Source: Limnomonas spitsbergensis
Taxonomy: Eukaryota > Chlorophyta > Chlorophyceae > Chlamydomonadales
Direction: 5' to 3'
Assembly: GCA_037349105.1 (NCBI GenBank)
Contig: JAYJMM010000032.1
Coordinates: 558,001 to 622,000, forward strand
Length of the DNA: 64,000 nucleotides
Position 1 is the first letter of the stretch. Each line of letters starts with the position of its first letter. This document shows positions 55,901 through 62,902 of the stretch, piece by piece. The notes below the pieces were generated by a model, which ran no database searches, was not told the origin of the DNA, and was given only the letters and a program-made list of their open reading frames with translations. Position numbers and translations under genes: made by a program.

Positions 55901-56581
55901 TGGCTCAGCCTGCGGCTGCCATATTCTGGTAGCCTGCATTGTCGTGGCTTGTGTGTCGCTGTATTTCTGCAGCTCCCGTGGCCTCCCTGTTGTTTCCGCT
56001 GACTCCCCTTGGGACTGCTGTTCGCTGGATCTCGTCCGCTCCATCCTGACCACTGTTGACTGGACCATCCCCTTGACCCCTGTGGGTTCAAGCTGGGGCT
56101 CCTGGTCTGGTCTGGGCTCAGCCTTGCCTCCTTCCCTTTCTGCCTCCGCAGGCAGGTCATCCGGAGGTCGTGCTGGCCCGCCACCCTCTCCTACACCACC
56201 GGTCTGAGACCTCACAGTGGGTGGCTCTGAGGTCGGGTCCAGGGACTCATCGTCGGGAACCGGCCATTGCTCGTCCTCCTGGCTTGGGCCAGGGGGTATG
56301 CGCGCTATGCCGCCTCGTCCGATACCCCTGCGCGTCACTTGAACCTGCACCATATCCTCATCCAAGGCTAGGGTGCTGTCGGCCCCTTGGACCTTGTTTT
56401 CCATTATGCCTGCATATTCACCATCTGACAACCCAATGGCAATTAGCCTAGCTTCCTCTGCTACGGCTGCATTGATGGGTGTCATGGGGTCATTGCCTGG
56501 TTCCATTCCTCTCACTCGTGCACTGCGTCTTGCAGCCTCTGGATGCAGGTGACGATCATGATCTACCACTGCGTCCTGCAT
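49955..56581 (-). CDS. gag: Retroelement gag with retropepsin-like protease and two zinc knuckles
   Basis: A 2208-codon ORF with ATG at 56581, very long for a Ty3-type gag. The first ~700 residues are low-complexity, rich in Gln, Arg, Pro, Glu and Ser. A structured, capsid-like stretch follows (about 735-1010; for example YCQACSSWGSHNRLALSDEP and HMFYEGLPGAVRVKL). A perfect zinc knuckle CFQCGSLDHLARDC is near 1088. A retropepsin-like domain is near 1335-1420, with ALMDTACSCHVIT in place of the usual DTG/DSG and YEHLVGNPEFLKYGGI as the flap-end/ILGxDFL-like block. A second long Arg/Ser/Pro-rich region leads to another knuckle, CYKCGGSGHFAFEC, near 2093. The last part overlaps the pol frame. 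DTA instead of DTG is unusual for a retropepsin and should be checked. Confidence 0.88.
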   Translation of the reverse strand: MQDAVVDHDRHLHPEAARRSARVRGMEPGNDPMTPINAAVAEEARLIAIGLSDGEYAGIMENKVQGADSTLALDEDMVQVQVTRRGIGRGGIARIPPGPSQEDEQWPVPDDESLDPTSEPPTVRSQTGGVGEGGGPARPPDDLPAEAEREGGKAEPRPDQEPQLEPTGVKGMVQSTVVRMERTRSSEQQSQGESAETTGRPRELQKYSDTQATTMQATRIWQPQAEPHAKVVPPDQHGRMQAPTGIPPRPDPHRVKQARPPRIPAEEATEASTYGTPQSRFPASANRPSQETVAEGTSREKEDSGQAHSLYGYFSNPEWTPIPGERRPAAGERAGTISQPGAAEPPGLQPIGWADILQWAGRLWQQVCSKCFVHLSDQARAIKEFQSHHLAEWATKALMGIPHTGQDRATLLAALRRVSRGPAGPEAALAVKAFADKWCSGTAGDLEEPESEQEELEEWEGFEASRLQQDDRREGQWQQQTEGTVPVARQARWESLEASSEPSLRNQRLDVERRPRPSSPAASEQPRATSFQQDPAPRRASRQESHDLLRFVDQHSGQESQVDHIAEFLRGQAAQARGRPERSQGPSQGRRVVQEINPAGPTGGDYQQRQESRDDCLSASEAREYTGGTQPSRHSSYQPSRQAESEGGRSQDPARQPSEGSRPSGRRQSHLSADRRDQRDRRRQSPTRNGGGGSGSDPSMSSSEDTEGRGPGPSRESARRRRERIAQEQAETNIRLQQQMILQLAGGTRFTKIPNIQGNVPVLDMSHPGAVAARQYCQACSSWGSHNRLALSDEPPALAVVAGEIAGSCQSPSAMALLVRSLVDMWTAKPACVGPLVVAIRSAPQGDKASREVERIREAWRAPVEEPTCEVSLLTLWIRVVQREVGKPTSDERAAITGLKLGVKTTLDPGVKPEETVEAFAFRVMSTAELLQISRDAVDHFGRRHSVAHMFYEGLPGAVRVKLTAFIMTVPGYLHMTDEAQVEVLTQQVLLWERFALELGDLAAMDSRQGPGDHQQRSQGEQQAGRGRRDRPSQWEARPRGDGPGVAPYQNSSQPARQESRAKGVTWADQATALTTSTHSAGGAPKACFQCGSLDHLARDCRTPRARDERRPAPLATDITTGQARPPQQQYPPPPRPQGPPVNRTYDRNQGGRPAQRQPQGQAGHGQQSAHLSHLSGPSELAEPDGWHQTVAEMLSESVALLTQVGLAPKPGEYKQAAHNARPRSFRPSSSSEEEEEPLAVEHPSRKGEKRLALRRLADGLCDVRAQVGYINERLTALAHTTMPMGVTPVRGEPGWIGQGRKITISPRLQYFTNDRRDYSQCVGLMVKGKVLVAQKALMDTACSCHVITVNIAEQLVAMGAKLVRTDEKIRTTDNAGADLYGILFIYVVYGYGSPNAIVEKAAVRVVKTPPDAYEHLVGNPEFLKYGGILEAAGRLTLFPQGGADELTLPLELISPAGSHQAAAATWAGLDDPAWVPEEWPADWGEMNPDLTPQCAMVTGTGGPATQTTVAANRVTRLPAAEAPATAPEGDRPAKAKGARGAGTEAARQHAGKKGTNPAAAPETNPVTLTQARAAPADPDGTRGTGSRSISGDKVGKAMEPPVAARDKARLAMVQEHTVRQEVRSALRNREGTCAYCDMRRSHSDQECERRLGELLENEPGQGADTHSRGSCQPGSPATHNQDTSSSDEGVTESETELPADRGAPGAAVISCLEARVEVLNRAIQTAARQRIASREADIYSFKTEQARAMADGASDKEMARWKGECAKWIIEVNELKKRYKEEYKGTKAASGPAPQRPCGALREACSGAREARQQQPEADTTIEPPQQDAAPSDGARGGEQDGKEGTSRGTPTEVQEVLNELDDPALREYPEDLIQSLRDNSAKPKQRNLPMARASRTPSPRAREPGSGPSSNPVSGREPRSASAAERQPRGRSPRRSSHSRERRAPSTEQLKGIQCKDERRPYRQPPPPPQGASGGNQRPRGREALSPDGRSRNRRTRSRSPVTPGKPSNRGSREHEDGSGRRWEGETPRSPCGERWPQGRARSPIRQRQHHSPGRHATAEEPGENRMIRWAPPEDSARGRTGRAPPTQKEACYKCGGSGHFAFECNQRQAQPWRPSGGGEGRAQAQDNLGHGSLRQEEPPSDNQQRIHLRDLFEAEKNEPFEVWAARQAGAPPANFLPGPPEGRRYPGGRGPRRRPKAGSFRGRRR
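49958..50180 (-). other. gag-pol overlap, candidate +1 frameshift region
   Basis: The gag stop (TAG, 49957-49955) lies in a region where the pol frame is also open. Read +1 relative to gag, no stop was found over the last ~200 nt of gag. Because pol has no usable ATG near its start, +1 frameshifting (or stop readthrough with a frame change) is the likely means of expression. The slip site cannot be fixed by eye. Confidence 0.5.
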
Positions 56582-57224
56582 TTTCTATTGCTGGGTGCTG
56601 AGCAGCCGTGCCGGCTCGCTGTGTGGGCTCACAGCAGCAGGTCACTGGCTCAAAGCCTGCTTCCGTTCTCCTCTACCTTCTGCAGGCTGGTTAGGCGTCG
56701 CTAGACAGGTCAAGCACGGGTAAATTTTTTTTAACCTGGTTCTGGCGGATATTTTCACCTTCTGGACTGCTGTCTCGTCCGCTATCTTGCTGGTCTCGTC
56801 CGCTATTCCTCCGCTGATTCGTCGCGCAGCTTCCTCCTCGATCTCCGCAGGGCCTGCTCAGGCTGCAATCTGCAGCTTCGGATATTCCTGCACACAGTCT
56901 TGGGTTGCCTGCTTTTAAACTCGGATCCCAGATCCTTGCTCACTTCTGTCAACACGCAGGCTGTGCACTCTACCACGGATGCAGGCCACGTGCACAGGTA
57001 ATATCAGCTGGGTTTATAACTCCACAGCCTGATCTTCAAGCTACGTCTGCTTCTGGGTTGCCACGCCCAGCGCAAGCAGGAATTGACTTGGGTTCTATGG
57101 AGAATCCTCTGCTAAGTGATTTTGAGCTGTCCAAGGTAGATCACTGCCTTCAAAAAGAAATTCAAGTTCACAGCACATGCACCTTTAGCAGGATTCGCTG
57201 GATCAAGCTGATCAGGCTTAGACC
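56582..57224 (-). other. Retroelement 5' leader
   Basis: About 640 bp between the primer-binding-like site and the gag ATG. It holds no long ORF in the sense direction. Packaging and translation signals would be expected here. Confidence 0.6.
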
Positions 57225-57248
57225 CACTTCGTTCCTTTTAAGTGGACA
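57225..57248 (-). promoter_or_regulatory. Self-complementary primer-binding-like site
   Basis: In sense direction the 24 nt directly after the 5' B repeat (TGTCCACTTAAAAGGAACGA, then AGTG) are the perfect reverse complement of 57687-57664 within B, about 205 nt from the element's 5' end. Tf1-type Ty3 elements prime reverse transcription by folding the mRNA 5' end onto a site just inside the LTR. The position here fits that model if transcription starts near 57687. A tRNA primer is not obvious. Confidence 0.6.
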
Positions 57249-57891
57249 CGCGATGGTTGCTTCTGGTCCGTGGTGGACTTCTTCCCCACTGAGTGGCGGA
57301 CACCTACGGGCGGACTCAGCGTCTACACGCTGGCCGCGAATGCGCAGCGCGTTAAGCTGTGGCTGGAACTTCTAGATGACAGGCGTGGATCTGGCCGCTT
57401 GTAGAGCTGCGACTAAAGGCCTGTCGGGTCGCGAACCCTGCAGGTCGTTATGAGTCACTTACCGCGTGTAGCGGGCGAAGCCGTAGCCGTAGACTGCGGA
57501 CGACGTGGTCCTAGGTAGGGCTGGGCTTCGGGTTAGGTGTTCTCGTGCTTGCTAGATGGCGGGGTCGCTGTTCTAGGCTTGACTGGCTTAGTGGTACTGG
57601 CTTTGATGCACTTCACTGGGTAGGTCTCCGAGATCTAGCCGGTGCTGGTTACAAATAGAGGCCTGTCCACTTAAAAGGAACGAAGTGAACGTCAAGCGTG
57701 CAAGCCGGGATTCAAAGGTCCCGGCAAGCCCTATGCACTGAGTACGGGAAACCCTGCCTCAGACCTTCCCGAAAGTGGGAAGCTGGGCTCCTAACCCTAA
57801 AAAGGGGGCTCCGCAGGGAAGCTGCGGAGTCTACGGGGACGCGTCAGCGGTCCCTACGGTTTTGGCACGTATACTGCATTATACCGTGACA
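57249..57891 (-). repeat. Terminal repeat segment B, 5' copy
   Basis: 643 bp, identical by eye to 38949-39591. In sense direction it begins TGTCACGGTATAATGC and should contain the promoter. It is followed by the primer-binding-like site and not by segment A. Confidence 0.93.
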
Positions 57892-57895
57892 AGTT
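57892..57895. repeat. Target-site duplication AGTT (right copy)
   Basis: AGTT directly after the terminal CA; pairs with 38703-38706. Confidence 0.6.
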
Positions 57896-60280
57896 GTTTG
57901 ATGTAAAGAAGAGTAACTGATATAATGAGTAAGTTGTACTGCTGACACGTTATATCTGTGATTATGGATCTGGTAGGACTGCTGAGACGATATATCTATA
58001 TAGAAAGAGATATGTAAGGAGCTGCTAAGACTGTTCAGAGCTGGCTTCAGTGTGCTCTGCTATGAGTGTATGGCACTTCTAGGGCTGGCAGGGGTGCCGG
58101 CCATCTACCTTCCTTTGTGGGCTGGTGAAGCTTAGGGTGGCCTGGGTCGCCCTAGGGATCTCTCCGCTAAGTCTGCTGGAACACATACCTGTCTTTTCTT
58201 AAATGCACCCATTGTTTGTAGACCCCCCGTCCCCGTGCCCCCTTTACTTAGCACCCCTTGCGGCATTGCCTACCACTTCTGCATAAACCATTCGTTTTGT
58301 AAGCTTAGCTTTGGAAAGCTTGCATCAATCTCAACCAAGTTGGTGGATGGGGTCTTTCCAGTTATAATCCCCCCCACACTCACTAGCATCCTTCGGCCAA
58401 GCTCCTGCCTGATTCTAGGTACCGACAAAAACCAGACACCATACAGGTATCCGACAGTTGCCGATAGGTTGATTTCTGCCCCCTCAGAAATCCCGTTTCA
58501 CCCACGGCCATTAGAATGTATGGATGATTCAAATCGTAGCTGTAGCAAACTCCACTGTTCGTCAAATATATGAAGATAGTGCGGTCGGTCAGTGGTATTT
58601 TATAAGAAATAATTGCCAGGGGGGACAATCAGTCAATGACGTTACACCTCTGGGCCCTGCTAATAAAAGGCTCGGCCGATTGGGCGCCTATGTAAAAGGG
58701 GCAGAAAAAAAAGAGGAAAAGGGGTAACCAATCAGTCTTTCGATATCTGGACCTACAAGGAGGAATCCGACCGTCTGACATGAATGCTGGCGGCCCCTCC
58801 TCCCCTGTCAAGGATCAGAGCATGCCTTGGACAACATGGTGTCCCCTTCTCCCCCATCAATATTTTGAGTGCATGGACATCAACACAACTGACCGCACAA
58901 CAAGACTTGTCAATCAAGGCCTCTTCCGCCCCTGTTTGCAACATGCCGTCATAGAACCCATGACCGCATATGTATCCCTCGTTTAGGGGATATGGGAGCT
59001 AGTGGTCAAGACGGTCATGTAGGAGAGTCTACATCAGTAGTACATCGTACTCAAACTATGCAAAAAGAGAAACGGAAGATCTCAACTATTCATCTCCTAA
59101 GCATTGTGTAAATGGCGTTGTAAATTCTGCGTAACCGAAGCTTTATGCACCGCCGTTTGACACATTTTGACCGGTATCACTGTTCTCCCATTCACCGGGG
59201 CAGGCTAACCAGTCTGGGTGACGCTTCCCGTTTCAAGAGAGGTGAGGGTCGTCCGAAGGAGGGATTACCCCGTGGGGAATTAGAGACATGGCAGTTGGCA
59301 GCCCAGCTCTTTAGGCTGCTTCTATGCAGCTTCACCCAGTACACCCCGGCATTTAAAGCCGAACACCCCACCTGCTTGAACAGCTGTGGAACCAGGCCAC
59401 CCCTCCCAGTTGTGGCACCGCATAGCTCCCTGTTGTAGGCAGCACATGCGGGCGTGGGCAGTGGCTGTATGCACTCTGCAACACAATGGGTGGCCTGGGA
59501 CTCTGGGAAGGGGGCAGATTTGTGAAAAAACATCATGGGAGGTGTGGGTGGAGCAGCAAGCCGGAGGAAAGGTGCACAATATAGCCTTAGGGTGATGGGA
59601 GGGGAGGGGAAGGAACACGGCGCAGCCACATGGCAAGATGTTGGCGATGAGAGAGCATGTAAGAGGATGAGCACGGCTCATCTCACAGCGTGGTTTGGGG
59701 GGCAGGGGTGGTATTTAACAGAGAAGCGGCGCAGCGACATGGCGGAACGCAGGTGGTGAGTGGAAAGTCGGGCAAGATTGGCTCATCTCTCCACACACCC
59801 AGCCTCTGCGCCATCATCCATCCGTCCACACCCTCAACCGCGTCCCACCTGGGCAAGCTTGGCATGGTCACCGCTGCTGCATGGCACCTGCCCAGCTCCG
59901 CCATCTCCCACGGGGCCAGCAAGAGGGCCGCCGCCCCTTCTCCATCTCGGCAAGCACATGCACTTGCGGGGCGCAGCTAGATGCCACATTGGGCAGGTGT
60001 CATGATAACCTGTGACACAATCCTGTCACAGGTTATCAGCACTGAAGCCGTGGGACATCCTGACAGTGACACACACTTCCAACACAGTTCACACAAAAAA
60101 ATGCACCGATGCGCTTCCCTCCTCCTCAATTCCAGAAATGCGACACATGCTCCATTGTGTCTACCTTCTCCCTGGATCACAAGTCGCAGCCCGCCTGTGT
60201 TCCCTCTGACACCCCTCCTTCATGGGGGGTGAAGGCGTGAAGCCACCCCAGAGAAGGTCAGAAATTCCTTGGCAGGTTTG
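57896..60280. other. Intergenic region with TIR-family left end
   Basis: Imperfect repeats of CTGCTGA(C/G)ACG(T/A)TATATCT occur at 57930-58000. A TIR-family left terminus is at 58628-58690 (GTCAATGACGTTACACCTCT, GGCTCGGCCGATTGGGCGCC), followed by a purine-rich arm. Several ORFs of 60-160 codons occur at 59145-60005 on both strands; none shows a recognised family or a convincing exon chain. Confidence 0.4.
60003..60038. other. Perfect 15-bp inverted repeat hairpin
   Basis: TGATAACCTGTGACA is followed by a 6-nt loop CAATCC and then TGTCACAGGTTATCA. The arms are fully complementary. It could be a transcript hairpin or a protein-binding palindrome; no neighbouring gene is assigned to it. Confidence 0.85.
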
Positions 60281-60430
60281 CACATGTTCTTGACGAAGTC
60301 CTCAAGCAAGTCATGTGCATTGCCGTGCATGCCCCCGTCTGCCTTGTGCGCTCCTCATCCGCCCTCGATTCAGCCGGCACTTCCCTGGGCACTTCCTCTG
60401 AACCAGGACCTCAGCTGCAGCCTTGAGCGG
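60281..60430 (+). other. Possible terminal exon of an unidentified gene
   Basis: After a TTCCTTGGCAG acceptor an open segment reads FAHVLDEVLKQVMCIAVHAP and stops about 48 codons later with TGA. A TGTAA lies near 60655. The amino-acid composition looks protein-like, but no upstream exon or family was recognised, and the alternative frame (stop at 60526) also stays open. Confidence 0.2.
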
Positions 60431-60925
60431 TCAGCACGATGGCGTACACCTCAGCAAGCCTTCCGATCCCAGTATCGCAATGCGCTTGCTGGCAAGAAAT
60501 ACAGGGTTTTGTCGCCAAACGAATGAAATAGTGGCACGTTATGGCAGTGCAGCGCATCTCCAGAGGGAGAAGAGGAAGAAGAAGAGTGGGAATCTATGAC
60601 TTGAGGTGGTCGTGCAGAGAAGCCATATACATATTTAAACTTCTTGACCAGAGTGTAATGTATGTTAAGGTGTACTGTAAGACAAACGTGCAAAATTGTG
60701 TTGGCATGGTGTGTACCGGTAGGGTCTCGATGCATGCTCATCTCAACGGATAACTCCATTCACAGCTGTTGCGATCGGCAGTAGCTTCGAAGGCGGTAAC
60801 GCGATCGCTCCGAACCATCAACCGCTCTTCTAACCCACCGTACGGCCCGTGATCGGGCGCGATATGATCAGTCACATCCCACTTAGCCAGTTTCTTCTCT
60901 CCCCTTCTTCACTCCAACCTCGAAG

Positions 60926-62754
60926 ATGCAGACTGCCATGAACCTACGCAGCAGCGCCTTCAAGGCTGGCGTCAAGGCGCCTCGGGCAGCACGGTACGTC
61001 TATTTCTGCAACCAGTACACTATCTGCCTTTGCGCCAGAAATTCACATGCCGACAAACTAACGTTGCATTCAACCACGCCACTGCAGCCCCTGTGCACGC
61101 ATGACCGTGCGTGCCGTGGCTGAGGTCGACGCTCCTGCGAAGATGGTAAGACTCCGCTAGGGGGTCAGCATTTTTCGACACGCTGCTCTAGTTGAAGCTG
61201 AAAGGGCTTTACTTACTCTTCGCAGTCTGAGCGCAAGGTGGGGCCCCTGCAGAGGGGAGGCACACTGTCCGGCGAGGAGGCCGCTGGCAAGGTAAGCCTC
61301 CCCACCCTACATCGATTCGTGCACCAGACAAGATTGGGTTTTCGGCTTTTCATGTTTTCGTCGTCGAAGGCAGCGACCGACCCTGCTTTCATTCGAATTG
61401 AAACAGGACGCTGGTGCCGTGGCCAAGGCCGCTCAAGCTGGTTCGAAGTCGTTGGGCGTGTTCAACCAGATTGTCGACGGGAGGTTCAAGGACGACCGCT
61501 GGATGAACGGAACCTGGACCATCAGCAAGTTTGCTGGAAAGGACGGAGAGACCGACTGGGACAAGGTGCGAGTGGAGGCATGCCATGTGCCTGCCATTTA
61601 CCACAGTGTGTGCCAGAGGTGTGGACCATGGGACATGGTGCGAATGGAGGCAAACCGTGTGCCTGGCCTGCCTTCAAGTCCAGGTACCTGCAAAAGAGGC
61701 ACCGACCCAATTTAGCATGCTCTGAAACTGCTGCTAAGGATGCATACCTTATGCCCACCCGCCACTACAACTCTCGGAAGGTAATGTGACGAGGCCTGCC
61801 ATGGAGGCACACCAGTTGCATACCAACCAGTGCTGTGCAATGGCGCCGCAATTCAGATATGGTGTAAGTAATAACGGTCTCGTCCGGTTAAAAGTAGCTA
61901 AATTTGTCTTGAGAATACGGTGACTGGCATTCAGAATACGGTGACTGGCATTCATTCGTAATTCAGCCACCGTAAGCACCGCAATGGCGCAATCGGCACA
62001 GCACTGGTACGGGCACACCCCCTCCTAATGTGTTGTGCCTCGCCTGCCATGGAAGCTTACCAGGAGCCTGCCACCTACACCTCTGCTAAATTAACGCGCA
62101 CTAGGCCTGTCATGGAGGCAAAGCTGGTACCTATACCTTTAGGGTAGGCATGGCGTACTAGCTCTCAGGTAGGAAGGATGCAGTGGCATGCACCAGGCCT
62201 GTCATGGAGGCACAGCTGGTACATGCCACTACATCCCTCGTATCTAGGAGCGCCTACGCCATGCCTACCATGGAGACATAGGGATGGGTGCCAGCAGAAA
62301 CCCCCCACCTACCGTCGTGGCTGCTGGGGCCACTGCTCATCACTGAATGCAAACAATGCGCCTAAGTCTACACTCGCCTGACTTATCCCTTCACCCATTA
62401 GCGCCCTAGGGTCGCTGTTACTAAGTGAACGCAACCACCCACAGCCTTAATCGAAAGGGCCAGGCAGATCGAGCCGAGGGGATGCGCTGACTCAGCAACA
62501 GCGGCAACACCGCCACAGGGTCGTTGACGATATCGCTAACAAGCAACTTACCCCTGACAATGTTGCTAACAACTTCCCGCTGATGATGTCGCTAACAGAC
62601 AACTCCCTTCCCCCCGCAGGTGATCGACGCAGAGATTGCGCGCCGGAGCCTCCTGGAGCAGACCCCCATCCCATGCACCAACGAGGATCAAGTGCTGTTT
62701 GACACCGCCACCATCCCCTGGTGGGCCTGGGTCAGGCGCTTCCATTTGCCCGAG
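60926..62754 (+). CDS. LIL3: Light-harvesting-like protein 3 (LIL3), N-terminal exons
   Basis: LIL3 is a thylakoid membrane protein that in plants stabilises geranylgeranyl reductase and protochlorophyllide reductase, and so supports chlorophyll synthesis. Five exons join in phase: 60926-60993, 61088-61145, 61226-61291, 61407-61565 and 62620-62754, giving 162 aa so far. The N-terminus (MQTAMNLRSSAFKAGVKAPR ... MTVRAVAE) looks like a chloroplast transit peptide. The family blocks are [51 protein letters not shown] and FHLPE. In LIL3 these lead directly into AELLNGR and the chlorophyll-binding-like membrane helix. That exon is not found in the 1.2 kb after 62754, so the gene continues beyond the window or is interrupted. 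Intron 4 carries a MITE and tandem repeats, and a partial copy of exon 5 follows it. Confidence 0.92.
61828..62006. mobile_element. CAGTGCTGTGC MITE, copy 3, in LIL3 intron 4
   Basis: Ends CAGTGCTGTGCAATGG and CGGCACAGCACTG. The interior has an internally duplicated GAATACGGTGACTGGCATTC. Flanks share GTAC/TACC-like bases but no clear target duplication. Confidence 0.8.
62040..62290. repeat. Degenerate tandem repeat in LIL3 intron 4
   Basis: Repeated AGGCCTGTCATGGAGGCA and AGCTGGTACCT/AGCTGGTACAT words at roughly 55-105-bp spacing. Related GTGCGA(G/A)TGGAGGCA words occur at 61566-61660. A second short repeat (CGCTAACA...CAACTTCCC type) lies at 62530-62610. Confidence 0.6.
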
Positions 62755-62820
62755 GTGAGCTTAGGCATCAGGGTTCATTTGTGCGCTCTTTAGCCCAAAC
62801 CCTAATCAATGACTTCCGTT

Positions 62821-62902
62821 ATGTTTGACACGGCCACCGTTCCTTGGTGGGCCTGGGTCAGGCGCTTCCACTTGCCTGAGGTGAGCCTAGGCATCAGGGT
62901 TC
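62821..62902 (+). pseudogene. Partial duplicate of LIL3 exon 5 with its donor
   Basis: Repeats the last ~20 codons of exon 5 ([18 protein letters not shown]) plus GTGAGCCTAGGCATCAGGGT of the following intron. Differences from exon 5 are four synonymous third-base changes and one Ile-to-Val. No acceptor gives an open path into it: the only nearby TAG acceptor is followed by an in-frame TAA. It is therefore scored as a non-functional copy. Confidence 0.75.

Larger units (their letters stand above)
38707..57891 (-). mobile_element. Ty3-type retroelement, 19,185 bp, with DNMT3-like gene and split terminal repeats
   Basis: In sense (minus) order the element is: B repeat (57891-57249), primer-binding-like site (57248-57225), leader, gag/protease ORF, pol ORF, 3' tandem repeats, A' repeat (39838-39594), a 2-bp GC spacer, B repeat (39591-38949) and A repeat (38950-38707). 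The outer ends are TG...CA and are flanked by AGTT on both sides. RT, RNase H and integrase are of Ty3/gypsy order and type. The A and B copies show no differences when read side by side (B copies are offset by exactly 18,300 bp, A copies by 887 bp) and the large ORFs are unbroken, so the insertion is recent and possibly active. An ordinary LTR element would carry the same full repeat at both ends; here the 5' end has only B. Confidence 0.93.

Noticed and set aside
38707..57891. Classification as a true DIRS/PAT element on the basis of split repeats
   Set aside because: No tyrosine recombinase motif was seen. A complete DDE integrase with zinc finger is present, with TG...CA ends and a 4-bp duplication.
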